A stretch of 64,000 bases of DNA from JABDLO01 sp041749255 (lineage in GTDB: Bacteria; Bacteroidota; Bacteroidia; Chitinophagales; Saprospiraceae): the NCBI GenBank assembly GCA_041749255.1, contig JBGTBR010000010.1:68530-132529 (forward strand), given 5' to 3'. A program made the position numbers and the translations under genes. Shown one piece after another: positions 1 to 9,644 of this stretch (position 1 is its first letter; each line of letters begins with the position of its first letter). The notes under the pieces were generated by a model. That model saw only the letters and a program-made list of their open reading frames with translations, searched no databases and was not told where the DNA came from.

Positions 1-179
1 GGCCTGTCTGTATATCATTTATGTCCGATTGTGGTGCAAAGGTAACATCTTCATTGTATTAATGTTTGGAAAAAAGATTTCATTGTAGCCTCGCTATGAT
101 AAAATATCTAATACTGATATATTTTGAGAGTATACACAATCCTATTCAGACTTGTATCCAATGAGCTATGATTTAGTGA

Positions 180-1610
180 TTACCCTCTCAATAAGTTTAA
201 AGTATAAACAATTTCATCTATTTCCCCAAAACCGGTTTGGTAGTTGGTAATACAGGCGCGCAGGCAGTCCACCTTTCCTACCGGATAAACAGAAATCCAA
301 ATCCTTCCATCCTCCACTACCTTCTTACAAAAGTGGGCGATCCAACCCGGGTCGTTTTCCTTCTCTTCCATTCCAAAACAAATAACTGGTAAAGGAGAAA
401 GATTGTAAATTTTCCAACCTTCTCCAACGAGTCTTTCTCTCAGGTAATTTCCTCTATCGAAGTCTTTTTCGATTTGACTGGCATACCCTTCCCAACCCAG
501 TACCAATAAAGAAAGGTACAGTTTTAAACCAGTAAATCTTCTCGACCATTGTACAGAATGCCCATACGGATCAACAACCTCTATACCCTGTGCATCTCTG
601 GGCATATACTGATTGTTTGTACTAAAACTTTCTGTTAGAATTCCCGTGTGACGAGTTATGTACATACCAGCACCCATAGGTACAGACAACCATTTATGTG
701 CATCGACCGTAATAGAATCAGCCAGGCTTGTATCACCCAGGAGGTGCTTATACTTATCTGATATTGATACGGCTCCCGCCCATGCAGCATCGGCATGTAG
801 CCATAAGTCATGGGTTTTACTTATCTCACAGATCTCCTCAATAGGATCTATCCCTCCCGATCCGGTTGTCCCCAGAGTCGCTACAACCATAAATGGTTTA
901 AAACCCTCTCGAATATCTCTTTCAACGGTTTCTTTCAATTCTTCAACTATCATAGATTGGGTGTGATCTGAACGTATACTTCTTACATTTTTTCTTCCTA
1001 ATCCGACCATCGATGCCGCCTTTATAAAAGAGTGATGCGACTCTTCACTCACGTAAAACACCGGATCAGAAGATAAGCCCCTTGCTCCATACTCTTTCCA
1101 TTCCGGAAATGCATAATTCAAGGCTGTAAGTAATGCAGTCAGATTGGCTTCAGCTCCCCCGCTGGTGAATACTCCATCTGTATTATCTCTTTTATAACCC
1201 AGTTTCTCACCCAGGGATTGAATCAAATGGGTTTCAATTTCTGCAGGAAATGGAGCGTGGCTCCAGGCTGCCATTTGCGGATTGTATACTGCTGTCAAAA
1301 GATCGCCAAGTATGGACGGAAATGTTGTCCTCGGATTAAACAGTCCCATATACCTGGGGTGAGGAGTATGCACCATGAAGTCGTTCATGGCACTTACAAT
1401 AAAATCCACCGCATCAGAAATTTCCATCGGACCGTTGAAGTCATTGGATTGAGCCACAGTTTTGATCTCCTTTTGATTAAGGATAGGAGATACCCTAAGG
1501 TCTGAAGTGTTTGACAAATAACGCTCTATTAGAGGTATGATGTGTTCCCATGCCTGCATTCTGATTTTATGACCCGGATCTGGTTCGGTGGTGAACTTTT
1601 GTTTTTGCAT
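180..1610 (-). CDS. PLP-dependent group II decarboxylase (aromatic amino acid / glutamate decarboxylase family)
   Basis: This 476-residue protein has the full architecture of group II PLP-dependent amino acid decarboxylases. The motif TVDAHKW places the Schiff-base lysine at K306, and LHADAAWAG supplies the cofactor-binding aspartate D274. TSGGAEANLTAL (about 149-160) is the phosphate-binding segment and SEESHHSF (188-195) the ring-stacking histidine region. Length matches the family. The start is the ATG at 1608-1610. It lies 3 nt downstream of the P1 peptidase gene on the same strand, so the two are probably cotranscribed. Substrate (tyrosine, DOPA, tryptophan, glutamate or other) cannot be read from the sequence. 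No signal peptide is visible, so a cytosolic enzyme is expected. Confidence 0.9.
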   Translation of the reverse strand: MQKQKFTTEPDPGHKIRMQAWEHIIPLIERYLSNTSDLRVSPILNQKEIKTVAQSNDFNGPMEISDAVDFIVSAMNDFMVHTPHPRYMGLFNPRTTFPSILGDLLTAVYNPQMAAWSHAPFPAEIETHLIQSLGEKLGYKRDNTDGVFTSGGAEANLTALLTALNYAFPEWKEYGARGLSSDPVFYVSEESHHSFIKAASMVGLGRKNVRSIRSDHTQSMIVEELKETVERDIREGFKPFMVVATLGTTGSGGIDPIEEICEISKTHDLWLHADAAWAGAVSISDKYKHLLGDTSLADSITVDAHKWLSVPMGAGMYITRHTGILTESFSTNNQYMPRDAQGIEVVDPYGHSVQWSRRFTGLKLYLSLLVLGWEGYASQIEKDFDRGNYLRERLVGEGWKIYNLSPLPVICFGMEEKENDPGWIAHFCKKVVEDGRIWISVYPVGKVDCLRACITNYQTGFGEIDEIVYTLNLLRG

Positions 1611-1613
1611 GAT

Positions 1614-2759
1614 TTATTTCTTATCCTGTTCAATCAGGCCATTTTCTTTTAATATGAGCATAACTTCTTCCATGGGCAAGGCTTCAATGCTACCTCTTTG
1701 ACCTGTCATGCTTCGGGCTGCTATCATACTATTCAGTATAGCTTCTTCTGTTGCTTCTATTACAGCAAGAAACAAAGGAGACATTTCATCGTTTCTTAAA
1801 TCTTGAAGAGACTGTACAGGTACAGTGCTGTTATGAGGTATTCTGTTATCCCTGTACGTAGAAAAGGCAATAACGTAATCCCCGCTTCCATTGGAAGCAA
1901 TGCCACCGGTTTTAGCCAGACCCAGCATGGCTCTTTTTGCCAGTCGATTGAGGTTTCTTGGTGATAATGGAGCGTCTGTGGCTACCACAATCATGCATGA
2001 ACCGTCCGAAGACGAATATTTACTGACCGGCGAATTCAAGCCTGAAAGTTTTCCTACCATATTGACTCCATTAATGGTGAGAACTCCTCCAAAATTGCTC
2101 TGCACAAGAACCCCAACCGTATAACCTCCCGCTCCTTTTGGGATCACTCTTGATGAGGTGCCAATTCCTCCTTTATATCCAAAGCATATTGTGCCTGTGC
2201 CAGCACCAACATTTCCTTCCACCACGTAGCCATGAGTTGCCTTCTCAATTGCTGACAAAACATCCATTTTTGTGACGTGCTGCCCTCTGATATCATTTAG
2301 AAAGCCATCGTTGGTCTCACCTACTACCGCATTAACCGAACGTACGTGACCCTCTGGATCATTATTGAGTGCATGTGCTATTAAGCCATCTATTCCCGCT
2401 GAAACACTCAATGTATTGGTAAGTATTATCGGGGTTTCCAGGTTTCCCAACTCTTCAATCTGCGTACTGCCAGCAAGTTTGCCAAATCCATTGCCAATGT
2501 AAACAGCGGCCGGGACTTTTTCAAAAAAAATATTGTCTTCGTGTGGGATGATAGCCGTAACTCCCGTCCTGATATGATTTTCTTTGATCAGTGTGGTATG
2601 CCCTACTTTTACACCTTCCACATCAGTGATAGCATTATAGGTGCCAGGAGTCAAAATACCTGGCTTCACACCATAATCTCTTAACCTTTTATCCTGAGAA
2701 ATGCCATTCATAGAATTAAGAAGTAATAATGAGCATATAACAATCCATGTGAATTTCAT
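1614..2759 (-). CDS. P1 family (S58, DmpA-like) aminopeptidase, exported
   Basis: The 381-residue product begins with a cleavable signal peptide (hydrophobic run about residues 4-15) and continues with the S58 signature YNAITDVEGVKVGHTTLI. These N-terminal nucleophile hydrolases self-cleave before a Ser. The corresponding Gly-Ser here is G253-S254 within SSDGSCMIVVATDAPL, which closely resembles the DmpA site. The oxyanion and substrate-pocket segments GAGTGTICFGYKGGIGTSS and SVNAVVGETNDGFLND are also present. Family members release N-terminal D- or L-residues or cleave beta-peptides; the specificity here is unknown. It is the first gene of a likely two-gene unit with the decarboxylase, which suggests peptide or amino acid catabolism, but that link is inference. 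Confidence 0.88.
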   Translation of the reverse strand: MKFTWIVICSLLLLNSMNGISQDKRLRDYGVKPGILTPGTYNAITDVEGVKVGHTTLIKENHIRTGVTAIIPHEDNIFFEKVPAAVYIGNGFGKLAGSTQIEELGNLETPIILTNTLSVSAGIDGLIAHALNNDPEGHVRSVNAVVGETNDGFLNDIRGQHVTKMDVLSAIEKATHGYVVEGNVGAGTGTICFGYKGGIGTSSRVIPKGAGGYTVGVLVQSNFGGVLTINGVNMVGKLSGLNSPVSKYSSSDGSCMIVVATDAPLSPRNLNRLAKRAMLGLAKTGGIASNGSGDYVIAFSTYRDNRIPHNSTVPVQSLQDLRNDEMSPLFLAVIEATEEAILNSMIAARSMTGQRGSIEALPMEEVMLILKENGLIEQDKK

Positions 2760-2834
2760 TCGGTAAGGAATTAGATCGCAAAGTAAATGAATTATTCTTA
2801 AAGGTAATTATATGTAAGAAACTTCCTTTCTGCA

Positions 2835-3050
2835 TCAATCCTCAAACCAAATGATGTACCTGCACTCCGCACAAGTATAACAATGTGCGCTTTTATTCGC
2901 CCAATCCAGGTTGAGAAATGTCATAATAGCCGTATTTAACTGAACCCTCCTTTTATAAAAAGTTCTATTTTCGCAAATGGGACAGGTAATTTTCTTGTCA
3001 TTTACAATGACCTCAATGGCATCATTTTTCTTGCTTTTAAATATTGACAT
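2835..3050 (-). CDS. Small zinc-ribbon-like protein
   Basis: A 71-residue protein with two CxxC knuckles, CPIC near residue 22 and CYTC followed by CAEC in the C-terminal third. These can make a four-cysteine zinc site. I chose the ATG at 3048-3050, giving MSIFKSKKND, over a TTG at 3101 that would overlap the upstream glycosyltransferase stop. No enzymatic motif is visible and I do not recognise the family. It follows the GT2 gene on the same strand by 47 nt and may be cotranscribed with it. A nucleic-acid or protein-binding role would be typical of such ribbons but is not shown. Confidence 0.6.
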   Translation of the reverse strand: MSIFKSKKNDAIEVIVNDKKITCPICENRTFYKRRVQLNTAIMTFLNLDWANKSAHCYTCAECRYIIWFED

Positions 3051-3097
3051 ATTTTCATTTTTTGATGACTGCAAATAATATATTAATTCCCAAATGA

Positions 3098-4384
3098 TCA
3101 ATTTTTGTCGATGATCATCTTTCTATACCGGATCAACATTTCCTTTTCATTCTTCCCCAATTCATTTCCATACACTTCAATAACTGCATCTTTAACCGGT
3201 ATATTTTCGAAATAGTGATCTCTGAGGTAGTGCAGGGTTTTCATAAACCGGAAAGCATCGAACCACTGAAAAAATCTCTTTTTGAAAGAATTCAAATTAC
3301 TCGTATGCAATTTGATTTCCAACATTTTAGATTTGAAATCTTGTGTATTAAAATATGAAATTAAATGTTCAGGAATAGGATATGGATTACCATAATAAAA
3401 ATCTGAGAGTCCAGTTACAAATCTTGAAATGACCTCAAAAGATGCTGGATGATACGTGTAATAAAGAACACTTCCATTTCTGATCATATCACCTACTGCT
3501 TTTCCGGTACCAAATGGAACTCTGTCGGAGATTCGGGGTGATGGATATACTGTGGTTGTATTGCATTCAGAAAATCTACCCTGTTTGATCAACTTATGTA
3601 AAAAATAGAAGTCTTCACCTGCCTTCCTCTTATTCATGCCCCCAACTTCACAATAGGCACTCATTCTCACGGCCATACTGCTGCCCACAGTTTGATAAGC
3701 AAAGGGTAATCCCATTCTTTTTTGCATATCCACGAAGTATCTGAGATGGAGTTCATACTGGATGATGGATTCATAAACCTCGCTGGAATACGAATGACCT
3801 TCCAGTGGATGTTCAAAGTAAATACTGCATCCGTTGGCAGTAGCATTTTCCCTGAAATGATCTTCCACAGCTACCAGGTAATTTTTTTGACAACTCGCGT
3901 CTGCATCCAATCCCAAAATGATTCCTTCCGGTGGCAATCTGCGTACCGACTCGTCCATTCCAATTTTTCTTGCCAGGCCTACTCCTGCCCATTTAGATGG
4001 TAAATTTTCAACCCTGAGAGTGTTAAAAATTAAATCTTCAGTACTGTTTTCTTTACTCCATTCTTTACATTTAATATAGGACTTATCATTAAATGATTTG
4101 GTTTCCTTTTCATCATCTTCACTGTCATTGATCACCACAATCACCTCCACTGCACACTCCGGAGATTCACATTCCTGCAAGCTTTGAAGGGTAGATATGA
4201 TATCTTCTTCTTTATAACAGGGTATGACAATAGCCATACCTACATTTTGGTGGGTTTTTGTATTTAAAAGAGGCGGGTATATTACATGCCTGGATAAATA
4301 TGTATGGATAGCTTTCAAATGATTGGCCAAAGAAATTATTTTATGAAAGAAGTTCTTAAGTTTGAATTCAAATAAAAACGTCAA
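3098..4384 (-). CDS. Glycosyltransferase family 2 protein
   Basis: The fold is GT-A type: MAIVIPCYKEED (residues 50-61) is the nucleotide-binding strand and GLDADASC carries the metal-binding DxD at 160-162. AGEDFYFLHKL later in the chain is the conserved acceptor-side ED motif. The 428-residue length suits single-domain GT2 enzymes with a C-terminal extension. The start is uncertain. The frame opens just upstream of a TTG at 4382-4384, and the next in-frame ATG is at 4235-4237, directly before VIPCY. The 49 residues before that ATG (including RHVIYPP) look like genuine protein, so the TTG is preferred. Donor and acceptor sugars are unknown. Confidence 0.8.
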   Translation of the reverse strand: MTFLFEFKLKNFFHKIISLANHLKAIHTYLSRHVIYPPLLNTKTHQNVGMAIVIPCYKEEDIISTLQSLQECESPECAVEVIVVINDSEDDEKETKSFNDKSYIKCKEWSKENSTEDLIFNTLRVENLPSKWAGVGLARKIGMDESVRRLPPEGIILGLDADASCQKNYLVAVEDHFRENATANGCSIYFEHPLEGHSYSSEVYESIIQYELHLRYFVDMQKRMGLPFAYQTVGSSMAVRMSAYCEVGGMNKRKAGEDFYFLHKLIKQGRFSECNTTTVYPSPRISDRVPFGTGKAVGDMIRNGSVLYYTYHPASFEVISRFVTGLSDFYYGNPYPIPEHLISYFNTQDFKSKMLEIKLHTSNLNSFKKRFFQWFDAFRFMKTLHYLRDHYFENIPVKDAVIEVYGNELGKNEKEMLIRYRKMIIDKN

Positions 4385-4497
4385 ACTCTTCTGAAAATCT
4401 TTTTAATCTGTGTAAAATGTATATCTACATTACCAACTACCCATCATGCAGATATAATTATCTATTTTTAATATTCAATTAAAAAGAACCAATATAT

Positions 4498-5169
4498 ATG
4501 GTCATCAAAGATATGCTTTTGCACGAAAGTCAGATATTGAGTCCGGTAAGCATTTATGCTCTATACACAAAAGCATCTGCATTGTATATCGAAACGTGTG
4601 AAAACTATCAAAAGAGGTCATATCGAAACCGGTACTTTATATTAGGTGTCAATGGGGTTATACCTCTATCAGTCCCGCTTGTTAAAGGAAAAAATCAGCA
4701 AACCCCTATTACAGAAGTAAAAATAGCCTATGCTGAACATTGGGTAAGCAACCACATCCATACCATTACTTCAGCATATGGAAGTGCACCTTATTTCCAT
4801 CATTATGGCAGCGATATATTTCAGATCCTGAATAGTAGGTATATCTATTTATATGATTTAAACAAAGCGCTTTTGGCTCACCTTGTCAAAATCCTTAATC
4901 TTTCGTTGGATATTAGTGAAACTGCTGAATACAAATCGAACTACAACGAAATATGTGACTTGAGAAACAAGTTTTCTATTAAACGTATTGCAAAAGACAA
5001 TAAGTCACCATACTATTATAATCAGGTATTTGAAGATCGATTTGGTTTTGTCGCCAATTTGAGCATACTGGATGCTTTATTTTGTCTTGGCCCCGCCACG
5101 CTTACCTGGCTCAGGGATTATGCCGATTGGTTGATTGCAAATCAGGATTTTGATTTAACCATACAATGA
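4498..5169 (+). CDS. WbqC-like family protein
   Basis: A 223-residue protein matching the WbqC-like family by its opening ESQILSPVSIYALY, the RSYRNRYFILG strand, the ISVPLVKGK-like PLSVPLVKGKNQQTPI segment and the YAEHWVSNHIHTITSAYGSAPYFHHY core. WbqC proteins were first named in O-antigen clusters, but their biochemical role is not firmly established; Bacteroidota carry many outside such clusters. The ATG at 4498 is used; a second ATG at 4513 (MLLHESQ) is equally plausible. It is transcribed divergently from the GT2 gene and is followed after 6 nt by an exported EEP-family hydrolase, so those two probably form one unit. Confidence 0.78.
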   Translation: MVIKDMLLHESQILSPVSIYALYTKASALYIETCENYQKRSYRNRYFILGVNGVIPLSVPLVKGKNQQTPITEVKIAYAEHWVSNHIHTITSAYGSAPYFHHYGSDIFQILNSRYIYLYDLNKALLAHLVKILNLSLDISETAEYKSNYNEICDLRNKFSIKRIAKDNKSPYYYNQVFEDRFGFVANLSILDALFCLGPATLTWLRDYADWLIANQDFDLTIQ

Positions 5170-5175
5170 CAGACT

Positions 5176-6021
5176 ATGAAAAAAATGAGCTGGTATTTAC
5201 TCTTTTCACTTCTATGGGCATCTTCCATGACCTCTCAGGAGGTATTGGATATTATGGCATATAACATCAGGTATGGAACTGCTGAAGATGGAGACAACCA
5301 ATGGGATATCAGGAAGGATTATTTGGCACAAATGCTTCAATACTACGAACCGGATTTCATTGGAACTCAGGAAGGCCAGAAGTTTCAGTTGGATTTTATT
5401 AAAACTCATTTGACTCCATATGAATGGTTTGGCGCTCCAAGGTCTCATTCCGGTTGGCCTGAATACACTGCGGTTTTCTATCGGACTGATAAATTTACCT
5501 TAATCGAAGAAAATACTTTTTGGCTCTCTCCTACTCCAGATACCATGTCTATCGGTTGGGATGCTGCCATAATCAGGGTGGCGACTTATGGTTTGGTCCA
5601 AATGAAGGACACTGACAAATATATATGGATACTCAATACCCACTTTGACCATATAGGTCCCGTAGCAAGGCTGGAATCCGCAAAACTCATTCATAGAGTG
5701 GCGGATGAGCTTATACGACAACACGATGCACCTATAGTGATCATGGGTGATTTTAACGATACACATAATACTCCTCCTATCCAGTACTTAAAGCAATACT
5801 TTAATGATAGCAGAGAGGTTAGTGAAAATCCAGCGTATGGATCTCCAGGTACCTGGAACGGTTTTGATTTCAATGCTAAACCCACTGAAATTATCGATTA
5901 TATTTTTATCGGGAAAAATCCGCAGCTCCGGGTATTAAAATACAGGATTATAGATGATTTTTACGATTTCAAGTATCCATCGGATCATCTGCCGGTGATG
6001 ATAAGAGTTTCGTTGGAGTAA
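5176..6021 (+). CDS. Exported endonuclease/exonuclease/phosphatase family hydrolase
   Basis: A 281-residue protein with an N-terminal signal peptide (MKKMSWYLLFSLLWASSMTS). EEP-fold catalytic motifs occur in order: the Asn of AYNIRYG at residue 30, the metal-binding Glu of GTQEGQ at residue 66, NTHFDH, GDFNDT, and the terminal SDHLPV with the catalytic Asp-His pair. The fold hydrolyses phosphodiesters or phosphomonoesters in nucleic acids, lipids or inositides. Export suggests an extracellular or periplasmic substrate. It follows the WbqC-like gene by 6 nt. Family-level assignment is strong; substrate is unknown. Confidence 0.88.
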   Translation: MKKMSWYLLFSLLWASSMTSQEVLDIMAYNIRYGTAEDGDNQWDIRKDYLAQMLQYYEPDFIGTQEGQKFQLDFIKTHLTPYEWFGAPRSHSGWPEYTAVFYRTDKFTLIEENTFWLSPTPDTMSIGWDAAIIRVATYGLVQMKDTDKYIWILNTHFDHIGPVARLESAKLIHRVADELIRQHDAPIVIMGDFNDTHNTPPIQYLKQYFNDSREVSENPAYGSPGTWNGFDFNAKPTEIIDYIFIGKNPQLRVLKYRIIDDFYDFKYPSDHLPVMIRVSLE

Positions 6022-6220
6022 ACCATGGAGAAAGATAACCAGCATTGCAATTCATTTCTGCTTAATTATCATTGTAACCTTTCAAGTCATTATTTGCAGG
6101 AAAAAGATACTTGTGATAACATTAAAATATTACCTTAGTTTTCAATATTCATAGTAAGTATATCATACTTTGAATATAAATCAACATTGCCAACGGTTTA
6201 ATAATCTAAAATTTAACAAC

Positions 6221-6625
6221 ATGGAAGTAAGTATCTTATCTATTGTATTAGGTGGATTAGCGTTTTGGGTAGTTGGAGCCATTTGGTATAGTTTCCTGTT
6301 CGGGAAAATTTGGCAGAGAGAAGTGGGCTTTTCTGATGAGGATTTAAAAGGTTCAAATATGCCCCTTATTTTTGGTTTGAGTTTTGTTTTGATGGTATTG
6401 ATGTCTTATGCTTTGTCCTTTATGATAGGAGCACATCCGGTAGAGGAGCGAACATTTGTACATGGAATGTTTCACGGAGCTTTGGCCGGTGCCCTTTTCG
6501 GAGCTACAACAATTGGCATTAATTACCTTTACCAACGAAAATCAATCAAGCTCTATCTGATAGATGCCCTGTACATAATTGTCGGTCTCGCATTGTCCGG
6601 TGGAGTGATGGCTGCTATGAATTGA
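6221..6625 (+). CDS. DUF1761 family membrane protein
   Basis: A 134-residue hydrophobic protein starting MEVSILSIVLGGLAFWVVGAIWYS, the typical opening of DUF1761 proteins. It is followed by FGKIWQREVGFS and three further membrane segments (about 50-68, 84-104 and 110-131). I used the ATG at 6221 rather than the upstream TTG, because the family begins at this hydrophobic segment. No function is established for the family. The gene stands alone, with about 200 nt upstream and 314 nt downstream without genes. Confidence 0.8.
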   Translation: MEVSILSIVLGGLAFWVVGAIWYSFLFGKIWQREVGFSDEDLKGSNMPLIFGLSFVLMVLMSYALSFMIGAHPVEERTFVHGMFHGALAGALFGATTIGINYLYQRKSIKLYLIDALYIIVGLALSGGVMAAMN

Positions 6626-6939
6626 GTGCGATATCCCGGATTACTCATGGATTGCAGTATTCCCGGGTAAAGAAATGTTTTATTTGCCCTTAGAATCTTA
6701 ATACTCTACATTAAGATGCAATGCGTATTTATTACGCATCCTGAGTAATATATCAAATTTCAGAATTAAACTTCTTGAAATAATTTGGTTCCATTGCAGA
6801 TTATATCCTTTTTAGATACATATATTTTTAGGGTTGTTCTACATTGGATAATATCATTTTATCAATTCATCCTTAAGGCCAGGGTGAACCACTTAATGAA
6901 CAGTATTGGATGCACTAAATTTCCTATAATTTTACACCA
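6626..6939. other. Intergenic region with one hairpin
   Basis: No gene is visible in this 314-nt gap. A perfect 7-bp hairpin (ATGCGTA, loop TTTAT, TACGCAT) sits at 6721-6739. It lacks a following T-run, so it is not a convincing intrinsic terminator. It could still stabilise the 3' end of the DUF1761 transcript or be an operator. Confidence 0.4.
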
Positions 6940-7386
6940 ATGAAATATACAATCATTCCATTTCACGAAAAGCTCAAAGATCAAGTTGTTGGTGTTTGGG
7001 AGAAGTCTGTTTTAGCAACACATGATTTTTTACATCATGAAGACTTCCTTTCTATCAAAGCAATCGTCAGTACCATTGATTTTACTTCTTTTGAAGTGTA
7101 TTGCCTGATGGAGAAAAATGAAGTTTTGGGATTTCTTGGGGTGGCTGATAAGAAAGTAGAAATGCTGTTTTTATCACCTGATTATTTCGGTCTTGGATTG
7201 GGTAAAAAACTTATGGACTTCGCTTTGACAGAACTATCCGCGGATAAAGTTGATGTAAATGAACAGAATGTGCATGCTGTAAAATTTTATCAAAAATTGG
7301 GTTTTATAACGTACGAAAGAACGGATAAAGACGATCAGGGAAAGGATTATCCTTTGTTGCGGATGAGGTTAAAATCCCAAGATTAA
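6940..7386 (+). CDS. GNAT family N-acetyltransferase
   Basis: A 148-residue protein with the GNAT fold. The acetyl-CoA pyrophosphate-binding loop is YFGLGLGKKLMDFAL, a variant of Q/RxxGxG/A. It is followed by VDVNEQNVHAVKFYQKLGF, the usual motif B region with Asn and the YxKLGF strand. The size and this C-terminal pattern resemble YjaB-type small acetyltransferases. The acceptor is unknown. The gene is monocistronic, with 190 nt of gene-free sequence downstream. Confidence 0.87.
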   Translation: MKYTIIPFHEKLKDQVVGVWEKSVLATHDFLHHEDFLSIKAIVSTIDFTSFEVYCLMEKNEVLGFLGVADKKVEMLFLSPDYFGLGLGKKLMDFALTELSADKVDVNEQNVHAVKFYQKLGFITYERTDKDDQGKDYPLLRMRLKSQD

Positions 7387-7576
7387 GGATTTTCCAAGCT
7401 TCCATAATTATTCCCCAATGATAATTTAGTAATAGTTGCATTTGTTTATTCAATATAGCACAATAAATTGCAAATGAAAAGCCATCCTTGCCTGTAAACT
7501 TGAATTCAGGTATGGAAAATTTGCAGGAAGACCAAAGTTTTATTTAAATTAGACCATACAAATATTCCTTTGCATT

Positions 7577-8059
7577 ATGAGCTTTATTCCGATATCCATT
7601 GAACAGTACATAAAAAAACACTTAAAAAGCAACCCGTCTAAGAACGAAAAAGATTTGAAGAGGCAATTAAAAACAGCTCTTGCCAATTATCAATATGGTG
7701 TAAAATGTTCGTGTGGAAATGACATTTGGGTCATTGGATCCGCTTTTTCTGGGAATGGATGTTTCACTTGCATAACAGGAGAAAGTCTCCCCGATAATGA
7801 CTTTGAAATTGATTTGGCCATAAAAAAATCAGAAAACAAAAAAGGCCGGCGACATGTGGATGATATAGAGCCCTCTCAAATATGGGGATTCTTTGACGAC
7901 GACGGATATGAGATAAACACAGATTTGATCAAAAAACCCTCTCTCTGTATTACCTGTAGGCATAACAATGATCCGTATCAGGAGTTATTATGCCAAATGA
8001 CCAGATATGATCAAAGAAATGATGATGATTTTATTTGTGGTGCTTTTGAACCTGGTTAA
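7577..8059 (+). CDS. Cysteine-rich hypothetical protein
   Basis: I do not recognise this 160-residue protein. The N-terminal 40 residues are basic and helical. A middle section carries CSCGNDIW and CFTC, giving three or four closely spaced cysteines, and the C-terminal part carries CITCRHN, LLCQMTR and FICGAF. The spacing suggests two metal- or disulfide-stabilised knuckles in a cytosolic protein, as there is no signal peptide. It begins MSFIPISIEQYIKKH at an ATG. Neighbours give no functional clue. Confidence 0.65.
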   Translation: MSFIPISIEQYIKKHLKSNPSKNEKDLKRQLKTALANYQYGVKCSCGNDIWVIGSAFSGNGCFTCITGESLPDNDFEIDLAIKKSENKKGRRHVDDIEPSQIWGFFDDDGYEINTDLIKKPSLCITCRHNNDPYQELLCQMTRYDQRNDDDFICGAFEPG

Positions 8060-8125
8060 AATAAAGGTACGAGATGAAAATATGAATTATCCTTATCAAT
8101 ACTCACCTGTCATGATCCGGATGTT

Positions 8126-8614
8126 ATGAAAAAACTAATTATCCTGATTTCATTTTCAACTATGATCTTAACCTCATGTAAGCATCAAAAAGCTGCCTTC
8201 GACGAAAAGGATTTTACTGATTTAATGCAGCAACTTGCTCATGCCTGGACAACCCAAAACACGGATCTTGCACTGAGTTGCTTTACTGTGGATGCTATTT
8301 ATATACAGTCGCCGGATGTACAGTTTTATGAAGGCCATGAGCATCTCAGGCCTTTGTTTGCCGCAATAAAAGAAGGAACCTCTATGCATTTTCACCATCT
8401 TTGGTTTGATGAAAATGAACAAACAGGAGTTGGAGAATTTACGTTTGGCAACCCTGGCAAGACCACTGGAGTAACAGGGGTTGCAGTTGTATCTATAGAG
8501 CATGGAAAAATTAAGACTTGGAGAGAATATTTTATTCAGGGTCCCATTGATTTCAAAGAGTTCATTTCTACAGAAGGTAAAAATTGGAAATGGCACATTG
8601 GTCATTATCAATAA
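8126..8614 (+). CDS. NTF2-like (SnoaL/DUF4440-type) lipoprotein
   Basis: A 162-residue protein with a lipoprotein signal ending in the lipobox LTSC (Cys at residue 18). The rest fits the NTF2-like cone fold: FTDLMQQLAHAWTTQNTDLALSCFTVDAIYIQS is the N-terminal helical pair with the conserved YxxD-like region, and a C-terminal sheet contains VVSIEHGKIKTWREYF. Such domains bind small molecules or act in steroid or polyketide chemistry; catalysis is not evident here. It would be anchored to a membrane on the periplasmic or outer face. The next gene, a PD40 lipoprotein, begins 49 nt downstream. Confidence 0.75.
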   Translation: MKKLIILISFSTMILTSCKHQKAAFDEKDFTDLMQQLAHAWTTQNTDLALSCFTVDAIYIQSPDVQFYEGHEHLRPLFAAIKEGTSMHFHHLWFDENEQTGVGEFTFGNPGKTTGVTGVAVVSIEHGKIKTWREYFIQGPIDFKEFISTEGKNWKWHIGHYQ

Positions 8615-8663
8615 TAAATTGAGCAGTAGAATAAGAATATTTATAGTTCAAACTTTCCTAAAA

Positions 8664-9644
8664 ATGAAAAGATATCATGCCTTATTTACAGTATTGATTT
8701 TAGGAATATATTCCTGCCAGATACAAAGCAAAAGGGAATCAGTAGTTGACATTCATTTTCCATTATCCGATACTCTAAGTCTTTTTGCTGAAGGAGTGGT
8801 TTCTACCCGGCATAATGTGCGGGATTTTACCCTTTCTCCCGATTATGAAGAATTGTTTTACAGTGTGCAACACTCTCAAACCGGATTTACACTTATCCTT
8901 CACAGTAAAAAAATCAATGATAAATGGGCTATCCCAGAAGTTGCCCCTTTCTCCGGACAATACGCTGACTTTGAACCCAGCTTTTCTCCAGACGGTTTGC
9001 GACTGTACTTTTCTTCCAACAGGCCAAAAGAAGTTGGTACAGAACAACAAAATTTTGACATATGGTATGTAGAAAAAAGTGGCGACCAATGGGGAGATCC
9101 GGTTAATGTGGGAAGTCCCGTAAATACTGATAAGAATGAATTTTACCCATCAGTAGCCCGCAATGGCAACTTGTATTATACAGCCAGTTATTCACAGAAT
9201 GTAAGAAGAGAAGACATTTATGTGAGCCGCTTCGTAGAAGGAACTTATACAGAGCCGGAAGCATTGGATACTGCCATTAATTCAGCCTCCTTTCAATTTA
9301 ATGCTTTTGTAAGTCCTGAGGAGGATTTTCTAATATTCTCCTCCTGGGGAAGAGAGGATGACATGGGCAGGGGTGACCTGTATATTAGTTTTAAAGACAG
9401 TTCAGACCAATGGATGCCTGCCAAAAATGTAGGCGAGACAATAAATTCAAAATTCCTGGATTACTGTCCCTTTGTAAGTGCTGATAAGCAATACTTTTTT
9501 TTCTCAAGCGATCGTATGGACACCGAAATGTTTAAAAACAAAAATTTGAATTGGCGGGAATTTGAAGACCTGGTCAATTCTCCTTTGAACGGCAGTACCA
9601 ATATTTATATACTCAAATTTGCTGAATTGCTGCAATTAAAGTAA
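8664..9644 (+). CDS. PD40 (WD40-like beta-propeller) lipoprotein
   Basis: The 326-residue product starts MKRYHALFTVLILGIYSC, with a lipobox Cys at residue 18. It then contains several PD40-type blades, recognisable as FEPSFSPDGLRLYFSSNRP, YPSVARNGNLYYTASY and CPFVSADKQYFFFSSDR. These are TolB-like propeller repeats, typically used for protein or glycan contacts at the cell surface in Bacteroidota. I use the ATG at 8664; the frame is open further upstream but that part overlaps the preceding gene and would hide the signal peptide. Ligand unknown. Confidence 0.82.
   Translation: MKRYHALFTVLILGIYSCQIQSKRESVVDIHFPLSDTLSLFAEGVVSTRHNVRDFTLSPDYEELFYSVQHSQTGFTLILHSKKINDKWAIPEVAPFSGQYADFEPSFSPDGLRLYFSSNRPKEVGTEQQNFDIWYVEKSGDQWGDPVNVGSPVNTDKNEFYPSVARNGNLYYTASYSQNVRREDIYVSRFVEGTYTEPEALDTAINSASFQFNAFVSPEEDFLIFSSWGREDDMGRGDLYISFKDSSDQWMPAKNVGETINSKFLDYCPFVSADKQYFFFSSDRMDTEMFKNKNLNWREFEDLVNSPLNGSTNIYILKFAELLQLK

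Noticed and set aside
6025..6138. A 37-codon ORF after the EEP hydrolase gene
   Set aside because: It has no recognisable motif, no hydrophobic segment and no supporting context; probably chance.
8502..8663. N-terminal extension of the PD40 lipoprotein
   Set aside because: It overlaps the preceding NTF2-like gene, and the ATG at 8664 begins a clear lipoprotein signal.
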